Part shown: one piece after another, positions 46,099 to 53,933 of the stretch
Position numbering within the stretch: position 1 is the stretch's first letter
How the letters are laid out: the number at the start of each line of letters is the position of its first letter
From: CAVRUH01 sp963822595
Lineage (GTDB): Bacteria; Chlamydiota; Chlamydiia; Chlamydiales; Waddliaceae
Direction: 5' to 3'
Assembly: GCA_963822595.1 (NCBI GenBank)
Contig: CAWGIG010000001.1
Coordinates: 558,001-622,000, forward strand
Length of the DNA: 64,000 bases
Program-made: the position numbers and the translations under genes
Notes under the pieces: generated by a model
Told to the model about the DNA's origin: nothing
Seen by the model: only the letters and a program-made list of their open reading frames with translations
Database searches by the model: none

Positions 46099-46222
46099 TC
46101 CAAATCCGTCGCATACCGAAACAGCGCAAAAAAAGAAAGGATGTTGCGGATGCTTTGGAAGGTCTGTCAGTAAAGGAAAGAAAACAAAAGCTTACAGTAC
46201 TGGGACAAAGCAATTCAAGTAA
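46049..46222 (+). CDS. 57-residue Cys-cluster protein overlapping murJ
   Basis: An ATG with AAGGAG 6 nt upstream starts a 57-codon frame ending TAA at 46222. The N-terminus is Thr/Ser/Pro-rich (MSTQTVTMTVTGSPGSDPN). The C-terminal half carries KKKGCCGCFGRSVSKGKKTK, a tight Cys cluster flanked by lysines, like eukaryotic S-acylation sites. It has no hydrophobic segment. It is too short for usual gene callers. It starts within the 3' end of murJ in another frame, suggesting coupling. No family is recognised. Confidence 0.65.
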   Translation: MSTQTVTMTVTGSPGSDPNPSHTETAQKKKGCCGCFGRSVSKGKKTKAYSTGTKQFK

Positions 46223-46240
46223 CACCAACGATTAAGGGAA

Positions 46241-46500
46241 TTCATGAGGGCTGAAAGCCAGCCTTTTGATAGGGCAGGCAGAGCAAAGCGTAGGCCTGGT
46301 TGACGTCGATAAAAAAAGTCAGAACCCTAAGGGCGACTCATTCTGGTGAAATGATGTCTATGCAAAAATGGATGAGTCGCCCTTGCAGGGCTTTTTCATT
46401 TTTTTCATCCTTGCACCCAGGCCTTCGCTTCGCTCTGCCTGGGCTGTCACGATCCTGGCTTTCAGCCATCATGAAATGATAAACTATTCTTTAAGTTGAT
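46241..46500. repeat. Composite palindromic repeat, second locus
   Basis: This matches the 14.2-14.75 kb element, with the same outer arm (catgagggctgaaagccagc), the aggcctggttgacgtcgataa stretch (here shortened for the report) and the inner gatgagtcgcccttgcaggg arm. It lies between the 57-residue gene (plus) and rpsD (minus), a convergent junction. It continues into tandem copies of its right end. Confidence 0.85.
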
Positions 46501-46743
46501 ACATTGCGCTTCGCTCTGCCAGGGCTGTCACGATCCTGGCTTTCAGCCCTCATGAAATGATAAACTATTCTTTAAGTTGATACATTGCGCTTCGCTCTGC
46601 CAGGGCTGTCACGATCCTGGCTTTCAGCCCTCATGAAATGATAAACTATTCTTTAAGTTGATACATTGCGCTTCGCTCTGCCAGGGCTGTCACGATCCTG
46701 GCTTTCAGCCCTCATGAAATGATAAACTATTCTTTAAGTTGAT
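46501..46743. repeat. Three identical 81-bp tandem repeats
   Basis: Units start at 46501, 46582 and 46663 and appear identical over 81 bp. Each begins acattgcgcttcgctctgcc and ends ctttaagttgat. A degenerate fourth unit precedes them within the composite element. They are contiguous, without spacers, so this is not a CRISPR. Each unit carries the right end of the palindromic element, indicating recent tandem amplification. Confidence 0.9.
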
Positions 46744-46777
46744 GACATTGCAAAAACTATGGCAGTGATTTTTGAAC

Positions 46778-46816
46778 AAAAAAAAAGCCCCTCACGAGAT
46801 GTGAGGGGCTTTTTTA
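46778..46816. terminator. Bidirectional intrinsic terminator at rpsD
   Basis: AGCCCCTCAC pairs with GTGAGGGGCT around GAGAT, flanked by A8-9 on one side and T6 on the other. On the minus strand it follows rpsD by 12 nt with a T9 tail, a strong terminator. It also functions in principle for plus-strand transcription. Confidence 0.92.
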
Positions 46817-46827
46817 CACTTAAGCGA

Positions 46828-47448
46828 TTAGGAAGCGTGGGCGAGGAAGTCGCAGACTTCAGGCAGATTGATCTCAATCGGCCATGGAAGTTGCTCGATG
46901 GTTGGAGGTGCCATCAACTGGCCGCTGTAGTTCTCTTTATCAAGAGAGCAATAAGCAGGCACTTCGTGCATGGTGTTTTCAAGTGATTCGTTGATTATTT
47001 TTGACTTTCTGGACTTTTCCTTAATAGAAATGACCATACCAGGTTTTACATGGAAGGAACGACGATCTACTTTTTTGCCATTTACAAGGATGTGTCCATG
47101 GGAAACTAGCTGTTGCGCTGCAAATACTGTGCTACCGAACTTAAGGCGATATACGACGATATCAAGGCGGCATTCAAGCATTTCGGCAAAGTTATTAACC
47201 GTGTTACCCTGAAGCTTGAGGGCTTTTTTGTAGTAATTGACTAATTGGCGTTCGCTAAGCATTCCATAAACAGCTTTTAGCTTCTGCTTTTCTTCCAATT
47301 GCAAGCCAAAGTCAGACTTCTTACGGCGTCTTACTCCGTGCATTCCCGGCGGGTTTGGTTTATGTAGCAGCGGGTTGCGAGCACGGCCGAAGATGTTTAC
47401 TCCGAAGCGACGCGCAATTCGATTTTTTGGTCCTGTGTATCGTGACAT
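46828..47448 (-). CDS. rpsD: 30S ribosomal protein S4
   Basis: The protein has 206 residues from the ATG at 47448 (MSRYTGPKNRIARRFG, GGGAG 4-5 nt upstream); the frame extends to 47535 but only with unrelated residues. The S4 domain (LEMLECRLDIVVYRLKFG-like region and HGHILVNGKKVDRRSFHVKPG) is present. S4 starts 30S assembly. It stands alone, as in chlamydiae, outside the alpha operon. In C. trachomatis it is CT626, next to nfo. Confidence 0.97.
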   Translation of the reverse strand: MSRYTGPKNRIARRFGVNIFGRARNPLLHKPNPPGMHGVRRRKKSDFGLQLEEKQKLKAVYGMLSERQLVNYYKKALKLQGNTVNNFAEMLECRLDIVVYRLKFGSTVFAAQQLVSHGHILVNGKKVDRRSFHVKPGMVISIKEKSRKSKIINESLENTMHEVPAYCSLDKENYSGQLMAPPTIEQLPWPIEINLPEVCDFLAHAS

Positions 47449-47649
47449 AATTCTCCCTAAATCTTCGATAAATACGAAATAATATGAGTGAATTTTCCCA
47501 TAAGCCTCACTTTTTTGTAAAGAGAAAGATTGCACCTATGAATAAAAAACAAAAATTGATGTCCGGAGCCTCGCGAAACAGGTTGAAATAAAGATTGCTT
47601 CAATATGAATTTTGCAGTAATTTCTTTACGGAAATCTATGGAGGATTCA

Positions 47650-48672
47650 ATGAGAAAAGCCTACACTTTTGATGACGTGGCACTTGTACCACAATACAAT
47701 AACATACCATCGCGAACAGAGCCCTCGCTGGAAACTTGGGTCACAACGAAAAGAAAAATTAATATGCCCATTTTAGCCTCAAATATGGATACGGTAATCA
47801 GTCCGAAGCTCGCTAGGGTTCTTATAGAGGAGGGGTCCCTCCCTATTTTCCACCGTTTTATGCCCATAGAGGAACAAATGAAATGGGTCAAAGAGTTTAA
47901 GGGTAACTGTTATATCTCGTGCGGGCTCAATTCTGATCTGAAGGATATCATGAAATTAGTTGAGGCGGGGGCTTTAGGCGTTTGTATTGATATCGCCCAT
48001 GGGCATTCGGACCGCATGTTGCATTTCATTAGTAGTTTAAAAAAATTAGAAAGCAGTTTTGAAATCATCGCAGGAAACGTTTGTTCGGCCATGGGTTATC
48101 ATGATCTCGTCAATGCCGGAGCCGATGCTGTAAAGGTAGGGATTGGGCCTGGGGCAGCCTGTACAACCAGGATGGTAACAGGATTTGGAGTGCCGCAGTT
48201 TACAGCCATATTTGAATGTGCGAAGATAGCGGAGAAGTTAAGGGTACCGTTGATAGCCGACGGAGGGATCCGATCTAGCCGAGACATTGTTTTGGCATTA
48301 GCGGCGGGGGCGAGTACGGTGATGATAGGAAAGTTATTTGCGCAGACGGAAGAAAGTGCAGGGTGTAAAGGGGACACCGTGGAATATCGTGGTCAAGCTA
48401 GCGCGAATTTCCAGAATGACTTTTTTGGCGGTTTGAAGAAGTCAACAGTCCCCGAGGGCATTCATTTTACGTTGCCCATCTTGGGATCGGCAAAAGAGCT
48501 CATTGATCAATTGTTGGGTGGGCTAAGAAGCGGGATGACATATGGCGGGGCGCGCAACATTAAGGAATTGCAGCGGAAAGCTGAATTTGTCGAAATTGCG
48601 CCTGGGTATATGAGGGAAAGCATGCCAAGACCCGAACATGCTCCTGAAGTAGTGGATAAATGTGCTGAGTAA
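47650..48672 (+). CDS. IMP dehydrogenase/GMP reductase-family enzyme
   Basis: The protein has 340 residues from the ATG at 47650 (GGAGG 5 nt upstream). It is a TIM barrel without CBS domains. The catalytic cysteine is C171 in GIGPGAACTTRMVTG and the GGIRSSRD phosphate loop is present. The absence of CBS and the length of about 340 fit GMP reductase (GuaC), while GLRSGMTYGGA near the end resembles GuaB. GMP reductase converts GMP to IMP with NADPH; IMPDH makes XMP. I cannot decide by eye. It is divergent from rpsD. Confidence 0.88.
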   Translation: MRKAYTFDDVALVPQYNNIPSRTEPSLETWVTTKRKINMPILASNMDTVISPKLARVLIEEGSLPIFHRFMPIEEQMKWVKEFKGNCYISCGLNSDLKDIMKLVEAGALGVCIDIAHGHSDRMLHFISSLKKLESSFEIIAGNVCSAMGYHDLVNAGADAVKVGIGPGAACTTRMVTGFGVPQFTAIFECAKIAEKLRVPLIADGGIRSSRDIVLALAAGASTVMIGKLFAQTEESAGCKGDTVEYRGQASANFQNDFFGGLKKSTVPEGIHFTLPILGSAKELIDQLLGGLRSGMTYGGARNIKELQRKAEFVEIAPGYMRESMPRPEHAPEVVDKCAE

Positions 48673-48680
48673 TTAAAGGG

Positions 48681-48714
48681 TGTCCCCTATTTGGCATGGG
48701 GGACCATTTTAAAT
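48681..48714 (+). terminator. Possible terminator after IMPDH/GMPR gene
   Basis: GGTGTCCCC (48681-48689) can pair imperfectly with GGGGGACC (48700-48707) around tatttggcat, followed by ATTTTAAATT. It is 9 nt after the stop. The T tract is short, so this is tentative. Confidence 0.4.
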
Positions 48715-48839
48715 TATCCTCGAAAATGCCAAAGCTTTGATTCTAAGTTACTTATCAATTTAAAATAAAATATACAACAATTTTTGCCTTTTTTATCTCT
48801 AACAGGTTAGGATAGGGGTATAGAGCCTGTGAGGTGGTT

Positions 48840-49046
48840 ATGAAGAAAAGTCAAAGGGAGTACGTTCATGATATTCGAAATTCCTTAGGAGGAATAGCGG
48901 GGTATGCCGCACTTTTGGAGCAGGATCTCAAAGATAATCCAGATATGCAGAGAATGGCAAAGCACATTGTCAAAGGGGTGAATAACCTTAATGACCTTCT
49001 GACGGCAATGTCAGAAGATATGAAAAGTCAGGAGGAAAAACCATGA
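48840..49046 (+). CDS. Stand-alone histidine-kinase DHp miniprotein
   Basis: The protein has 68 residues from the ATG at 48840 (GAGG 5 nt upstream). It is only a dimerisation/histidine-phosphotransfer domain: H10 in REYVHDIRNSLGGIAGYAALL is an H-box with the HD(I)RNxL pattern, and a second helix follows (RMAKHIVKGVNNLNDLLTAM). No HATPase domain is present in this or a neighbouring frame. Its TGA overlaps the ATG of the downstream NtrC-type regulator (ATGA), so the two are coupled. In C. trachomatis this place is taken by a complete kinase (CtcB/AtoS). Phosphorylation would need another kinase. Confidence 0.85.
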   Translation: MKKSQREYVHDIRNSLGGIAGYAALLEQDLKDNPDMQRMAKHIVKGVNNLNDLLTAMSEDMKSQEEKP

Positions 49047-50407
49047 CCATTGAAAAAGTTTTGGTGGTGGATGATGATGAAATCATATGCGATTTCATTG
49101 CAGAGACACTCCGTCGTAAGAATATTGAGGTAATGACAGCTTCGAATGGAAAAACCGCTTTAGCGATCATAGCAGAAAAAAACTTCGACATGATTTTTAC
49201 TGATTTAAGAATGCCCGGGATAACGGGGATAGAGTTATTAAAAAAGGTAAAGGAAATTTCGCCGAATACAGTGATGGTGATCATTACCGGATTCGGCACA
49301 ATCGAAACTGCTGTAGAAGCCATGCGTTTGGGAGCCTTTAATTATTTAATCAAGCCATTTACATCGGATACCATTGAAGCTCTGATTGGAAAAGTGGATG
49401 AACATCTTCATATATTGAATGAGAACGAGTATTTAAAAGAACAAGTGACAAAGCATGGGGTATCTAAAGGAAAACAGGTTATTGCTGAAAGCCCCATCAT
49501 GAAGAAGATATTGGAAGACATAGGTAGAGTCGCCAAAAGTAACGCGAGCGTATTTATTACCGGAGAATCGGGAACGGGTAAAGAAGTTATTGCGCAGTTG
49601 ATTCACTCTCAATCTCCGAGAGCTGATAAGCCTTTTATTAAAGTTAATTGTGCAGCCATCCCGGAGACGTTGATTGAATCGGAATTTTTTGGTCATGAAA
49701 AGGGAGCCTTTACCGGAGCGCACACGAAGAAACTAGGAAGATTTGAGTTAGCCCATGGTGGGACATTGATGCTTGACGAAGTTACTGAGGTTCCGCTTGC
49801 CGTGCAGGCAAAATTATTGAGAGCTATTCAGGAACAAGTTTTCGAAAGAGTAGGCGGGACAAAATCTGTGAACGTCGACGTGAGAATCATTTCGACATCT
49901 AATCGTGATATGACGAAGGTCGTGGAAGGCAAGATTCTCCGCGAAGATTTATTTTACCGTTTGAATGTAGTGCCGATTCATATAGCTCCTTTAAGGGAAA
50001 GAAAGGAGGATATTATTCCTCTTGCCGAACTTTTCATAGAGAAGACTTGCAAGGAAAACAGAAAAGAGAAAATGACACTCACAGATGCCTCTAAGAAGAA
50101 AATATTGAATTATCCTTGGCCGGGAAATGTACGGGAGCTTGCAAACGTCATGGAAAGGGCTGTAGTGATGAACACGCAGAGTTCCTTGGGTCCCGAACAT
50201 CTTTATTTGGATAATAGTGCCGCTTCTGCGGAGACCGGCTCGAATCAAAATATCACTGTAGGCACTTCCTTAGCAGATTTGGAAAAGCGTTTGATAATTG
50301 AGACGTTGGAGAAGAACAATCAAAACAAAACTCGAGCAGCGGAAATATTAGGAATCAGTCAAAGAACGCTCCGCAACAAGCTCAAAGAATACGCGATTGG
50401 ATCTTAA
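49043..50407 (+). CDS. atoC: Sigma-54-dependent response regulator (CtcC/AtoC)
   Basis: The protein has 454 residues. The receiver domain (residues 1-120) has the phosphoacceptor D54 and K104. The AAA+ domain (about 145-370) has Walker A GESGTGK at 174-180, the sigma-54-contacting GAFTGA at 221-226 and Walker B MLDEV. The C-terminal Fis-type helix-turn-helix (NKTRAAEILGISQRTLRNKL) binds DNA. It activates RNA polymerase sigma-54. In chlamydiae the CtcB-CtcC pair is thought to control late genes. It is co-translated with the DHp miniprotein. Confidence 0.95.
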   Translation: MTIEKVLVVDDDEIICDFIAETLRRKNIEVMTASNGKTALAIIAEKNFDMIFTDLRMPGITGIELLKKVKEISPNTVMVIITGFGTIETAVEAMRLGAFNYLIKPFTSDTIEALIGKVDEHLHILNENEYLKEQVTKHGVSKGKQVIAESPIMKKILEDIGRVAKSNASVFITGESGTGKEVIAQLIHSQSPRADKPFIKVNCAAIPETLIESEFFGHEKGAFTGAHTKKLGRFELAHGGTLMLDEVTEVPLAVQAKLLRAIQEQVFERVGGTKSVNVDVRIISTSNRDMTKVVEGKILREDLFYRLNVVPIHIAPLRERKEDIIPLAELFIEKTCKENRKEKMTLTDASKKKILNYPWPGNVRELANVMERAVVMNTQSSLGPEHLYLDNSAASAETGSNQNITVGTSLADLEKRLIIETLEKNNQNKTRAAEILGISQRTLRNKLKEYAIGS

Positions 50408-50420
50408 GCATATACAAACA

Positions 50421-50577
50421 AAATAACAAGATAAGCAGGATCGCAAGCGGCAAGATAAAAAAAGGATAAGAAAAAAAGAAAGAGAGATTAAAAAAAACAA
50501 TTCTTTTTTTCTTTCTTATCTTTTTTTCTTATCCTTCTTTTATCCTGCCGCTTGCGATCCTGCTTATCTTGTTGATT
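50421..50577. repeat. Long inverted-repeat element, copy 2
   Basis: The arms run aaataacaagataagcagg... and ...cctgcttatcttgttg. The left change GG to AG is matched by CC to CT on the right relative to copy 1. It lies in the convergent gap between atoC and the Maf-like gene. Confidence 0.85.
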
Positions 50578-50581
50578 GTGT

Positions 50582-52447
50582 CTAGAAGTTTAATCTCCCA
50601 TCCAAGGTTTCTTGGATGAGGTTCGCGTTGATATGCGCTGTATTTCTGAGAAAAGTGTATTTCTTTTCTTGAAGTTCAATGCATTTAATCGTTTTATCTT
50701 TTGGTGAAAACTTTCCTTTTTCGACGCGTTTTAGATCTCTATTTAACATTCGCGTCGCCACCGCGCTAAAAACATCTAATACATAATAATAGGCTGGCTC
50801 TTCAACAATATCCGTTTCAGCTAACGCCATCCGAGCAGTTTGAGTCGGAAGCTCCTCCGCTTTACTTAACTTGAGAATCGTCGATTCCTCTATCAAAACA
50901 TCTAATAACTCAACACATTTAAGAAGGCTACTTCGAAGTTCCTCCATAGCCTTTACAACTTTTTTCTTCGTCACTTGTGTTAATTTTCCCAAATCTATTT
51001 GTTTTTGCACACGAGATCTGAGCTGATACTTTTTTGTCAGATACTTGTTGGCAACCCATTTAAGGGTTTTATTTGGAACACCCGGAAAGCCAAGCCCACC
51101 TTCCGTAGCATTAATGACGGTTGTTTGAGGGTGCTCTTTAGCGAAATCTCCGGTCCATCGTGACTCGGCCACCCATTTCCATAACGTGTAAATGGGTTTT
51201 CCATGGATATCTTCTTTAACAATAGCGCGGTCATCCCCATTTTCACTCTGCAGTAAATTTGATGCGCTTACTGCGGCATCCTCCACAACACCTCCGCTAT
51301 AGGCCTTCATCCCGGTGAAAGCAAGATCCATACCCACAAAGATGATCGGATTGCATCCCATCAAATGAGCGATTTCGAGGCAAAAATTAACAACGTTCCT
51401 CCCCTCTTCAATGCTCTCTCCTTCGATCTCCATACATTTTTCAAACCATTCGGCGACTTTATAACCGCCCGAACCCGTGATATAAAGCTTTGGTCCTTTG
51501 GCGAGTTTCAGAGCAGGGTGGTATATTCGATTGCGATAAAGAAAGGGAAAAGTGAAGTCCTTGATATTTCTTAGGCGAACTTCTTGCATCGAATTAGGGT
51601 CTAGTCCGGCGCCAAGATGCGGAGTTACCCCCTGGGAGGTGACCGCATTTAATGCAGAACTACCTGCGAAGATTAGAGCTCGATCTTGTAAGGACTTAAG
51701 AAGGGAGATATTTTTCTGCAAAGAAGGACCGGCGCCACAGATAATGGCGGGAACATTCTTGAATTTTCCAAAGAGAGAATTTCCCAGGGAAGAACCGGGC
51801 ATAAGGAACATATTCGCATAAAAACTTCGAAAAAAGGTATATCCGTAACGAATGTATTCATCTAAAAGAGAATTTTTTAAAGCTGCGTCATAGGATATTT
51901 TCTGACTGAGTTCGTTAAAGCTCTCAAGTTTCGTTTTATAATAAGAATCCAAAGCTGATACAGCTAATGGGGTCATGTAGAAATTCCAATAGAGTTCATT
52001 GAGGGTGGGTTCCGTATCGTCGATTCTATGGAAAAAATAGAGATGAACTTGATCCTGTTTAAGAATTTCGGACCCTTTATTCGTTTCGAATAAGCGATGG
52101 ATGACACAGGGATCATCTTCTAGAAAGACCAGGTGGTGCTCATTAGATTTTTTTAGCCACTTTTTAGCTGCATCGTAATAGTAGCCTAAGCCGACTCCGT
52201 AAACATAAAGGACCTTAATTTTTTCTAAATTTTGTTTCGAAAACCAGATCTCGGCTTCTTTTTTTGCTCCGCTTTGAGAGTGCAGATATTGAATCTTTCC
52301 ATCTATTTTCTTTTTTAGATTTGTTTCACCGGCTTTAGTTTCGCAAAAATGGAGGTGATCGCAATCGACGTATGGGAGCATGACAGCTTCTTTGGGATGG
52401 ACATGAGACCAGAGTTCCAGGTTATTATGAAAACGTCTTTCTGACAT
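50582..52447 (-). CDS. Maf-like / DUF115 glycosyltransferase-type protein
   Basis: The protein has 621 residues. The central core (VPAIICGAGPSLQKNISLLK, IFAGSSALNAVTSQGVTPH, GLDPN, MGCNPIIFVGMDLAFTG) matches the DUF115/MptE-like fold found in motility-associated factors. In Campylobacter and Aeromonas, Maf proteins attach nonulosonic acids such as pseudaminic acid to flagellin. Nothing here suggests flagella, so another protein may be glycosylated. A PseB-like gene is in the same window. It is flanked on both sides by inverted-repeat elements. No signal peptide is seen; it is cytosolic. Confidence 0.75.
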   Translation of the reverse strand: MSERRFHNNLELWSHVHPKEAVMLPYVDCDHLHFCETKAGETNLKKKIDGKIQYLHSQSGAKKEAEIWFSKQNLEKIKVLYVYGVGLGYYYDAAKKWLKKSNEHHLVFLEDDPCVIHRLFETNKGSEILKQDQVHLYFFHRIDDTEPTLNELYWNFYMTPLAVSALDSYYKTKLESFNELSQKISYDAALKNSLLDEYIRYGYTFFRSFYANMFLMPGSSLGNSLFGKFKNVPAIICGAGPSLQKNISLLKSLQDRALIFAGSSALNAVTSQGVTPHLGAGLDPNSMQEVRLRNIKDFTFPFLYRNRIYHPALKLAKGPKLYITGSGGYKVAEWFEKCMEIEGESIEEGRNVVNFCLEIAHLMGCNPIIFVGMDLAFTGMKAYSGGVVEDAAVSASNLLQSENGDDRAIVKEDIHGKPIYTLWKWVAESRWTGDFAKEHPQTTVINATEGGLGFPGVPNKTLKWVANKYLTKKYQLRSRVQKQIDLGKLTQVTKKKVVKAMEELRSSLLKCVELLDVLIEESTILKLSKAEELPTQTARMALAETDIVEEPAYYYVLDVFSAVATRMLNRDLKRVEKGKFSPKDKTIKCIELQEKKYTFLRNTAHINANLIQETLDGRLNF

Positions 52448-52512
52448 ATGAGGAGTCCTTTTTTTCTATGTTATAATATTTCTTGTATCAAGGAAAGAAA
52501 TAACACATAGAC

Positions 52513-52680
52513 GCCATAGGCACGAAATAACAGGATAAGCATGATCGCAAGCGGCAGGATAAAAAAGGGATAAGAAAAGAAAAAAGAATTGTTTTTTTTA
52601 TTTCTTTCTTTTTTTTCTTATCCCTTTTTTATCCTGCCGCTTGCGATCATGCTTATCCTGTTATTTGTGTCTATGAGGCC
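52513..52680. repeat. Long inverted-repeat element, copy 3
   Basis: The arms are about 65 bp. The left reads cataggcacgaaataacagg, then ataagcatgatcgcaagc; the right reads gcttgcgatcatgcttat, then cctgttatttgtgtctatg. The change to catg on the left is matched by catg on the right, unlike copy 1. It lies between the Maf-like gene start and the end of the nuclease-like gene. Confidence 0.85.
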
Positions 52681-52696
52681 TTCGCTCTGCGCACCA

Positions 52697-53170
52697 TTAC
52701 TTCACTGAAGTTATTAATTCTGAGTAGGTTGGTAGGTACGGGACAAATTGATAGTTTTGCTGGGCGGCGTCAAACCAGCCTGTACGAAGCTCTTCTGCAT
52801 TGGCTATGGCTATGAAATGAGACTTAAGATAGTAGTTATAACCGACCACCTGTTTGATCACTTGAGGTGTAAGCGCAATCGCCTTACATTCAATGACAAG
52901 AAGTGGATACAATTCATGATGAGGGTGAATACCTTTGGCAAAACAGGCAATGTCCAGACGACGATCCGGCACTTCCTGGTCTATTAAAGAAATATGAGGC
53001 ATCTGTTTTAGAGCCTTTTCTACAACAATACAAGAAGGAGGAAACCCGAGGTCATCGATCATGCGACTTAATATCGCCTGACGGACTATTTCCTCGGGAT
53101 AAGCCTCCACGGCTATCTTCCGCACCCTGCAGACAATATCACTCAACTTGAATGATACCATAGTTACCAT
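52697..53170 (-). CDS. PD-(D/E)XK nuclease-like protein (HSDR_N type)
   Basis: The protein has 157 residues and resembles the stand-alone N-terminal nuclease domain of type I restriction R subunits. EEIVRQAILSRMIDDLGFP is the helical start, RRLDIACFA supplies the Asp and LLVIECKAI supplies the ExK. The chlamydial genome also carries such a protein near recO, as recalled. It starts inside the 3' end of hpf, overlapping by 32 nt, with no independent ribosome site, so it is probably coupled to hpf. Substrate unknown; no methylase or restriction partner is nearby. Confidence 0.8.
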   Translation of the reverse strand: MVTMVSFKLSDIVCRVRKIAVEAYPEEIVRQAILSRMIDDLGFPPSCIVVEKALKQMPHISLIDQEVPDRRLDIACFAKGIHPHHELYPLLVIECKAIALTPQVIKQVVGYNYYLKSHFIAIANAEELRTGWFDAAQQNYQFVPYLPTYSELITSVK

Positions 53171-53768
53171 CTTTACGACGATAGATGACTTTGAGTTTAT
53201 TATCTTCTTGGCTACGATAGATCAAAAATACATCACCGGAAAGTTCCATTTTCATGACCGCTTCATCGAGAGTGAGTGTTTTTAATGCTTTTATTTCATT
53301 GCTTACAATTTGGTGAGGCAAGAACGCCATATTCTTTTGATTTTCATCTTCGATATCCAAATTAAAATCGATGAGATCTTCTTCTTCCGCACGTTTGAGG
53401 ATGTCTACTTGGAGGTCGATAGAACTAAAATCTCTTGCATTATGGTCATTGATCTTTTCTTTATATTTTGTTAACTGTTTTTCCAATCTGTGAACGGCTT
53501 TATCGATGGACACGTACATGTCAGTGCTCACTGCATGGCTTTTAATCGTTATGTGGTCCACCCTCATCACCAGGTCAACGCGATGTTCTAACTTCTGAAC
53601 ATCCATGGTGACAACAACGTCAATGATCCGGTTGGTGAATCTTTCAATTTTTGAAACTTTTTCCACCGCATGAGCTTTCATAGCTTCGGTCACGTTCACA
53701 TGACGACCGGTGACAGTTATATTATACCCCACCCCTTGAAACTCTGCTGCTTTTTCTTTACCTTTCAT
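53139..53768 (-). CDS. hpf: Ribosome hibernation-promoting factor, long form
   Basis: The protein has 209 residues from the ATG at 53768 (GGTGG 5 nt upstream). The N-terminal HPF/YfiA domain (YNITVTGRHVNVTEAMKAHA; VDLVMRVDHITIKSHAV; MYVSIDKAVHRLEKQL) and the C-terminal dimerisation domain (IKALKTLTLDEAVMKMELSG) make it the long form that pairs 70S into 100S ribosomes in stationary phase. In chlamydiae it may act in elementary bodies. It overlaps the nuclease-like gene. Confidence 0.95.
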   Translation of the reverse strand: MKGKEKAAEFQGVGYNITVTGRHVNVTEAMKAHAVEKVSKIERFTNRIIDVVVTMDVQKLEHRVDLVMRVDHITIKSHAVSTDMYVSIDKAVHRLEKQLTKYKEKINDHNARDFSSIDLQVDILKRAEEEDLIDFNLDIEDENQKNMAFLPHQIVSNEIKALKTLTLDEAVMKMELSGDVFLIYRSQEDNKLKVIYRRKDGNYGIIQVE

Positions 53769-53789
53769 ATTTACCACCCATTTTTGTAA

Positions 53790-53863
53790 CGCACCGAAGA
53801 GGGCTCGAACCTCTAACCACCCGGTTCGAAGCCGGGTACTCTATCCGATTGAGCTATCGGTGC
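53790..53863 (-). tRNA. tRNA-Arg (anticodon UCG)
   Basis: This is a 74-nt cloverleaf without encoded CCA. The acceptor pairs GCACCGA with TCGGTGC, the anticodon stem CCCGG closes on CTTCGAA, giving UCG, and the T loop has GGTTCGAGCC. It lies between hpf and recO on opposite strand to recO. Confidence 0.95.
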
Positions 53864-53933
53864 AAATTGTAAAATACTGTGGTTATTCTATACCGAAAAG
53901 GATAAACTTGGAAAGAAAAAACCTTCAACACAT

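Noticed and set aside
46501..46743. CRISPR array
   Set aside because: Units are contiguous and identical over 81 bp with no spacers, and no cas genes are nearby.
47449..47535. N-terminal extension of S4
   Set aside because: The added residues are unlike S4 and the internal ATG at 47448 has a strong ribosome site.
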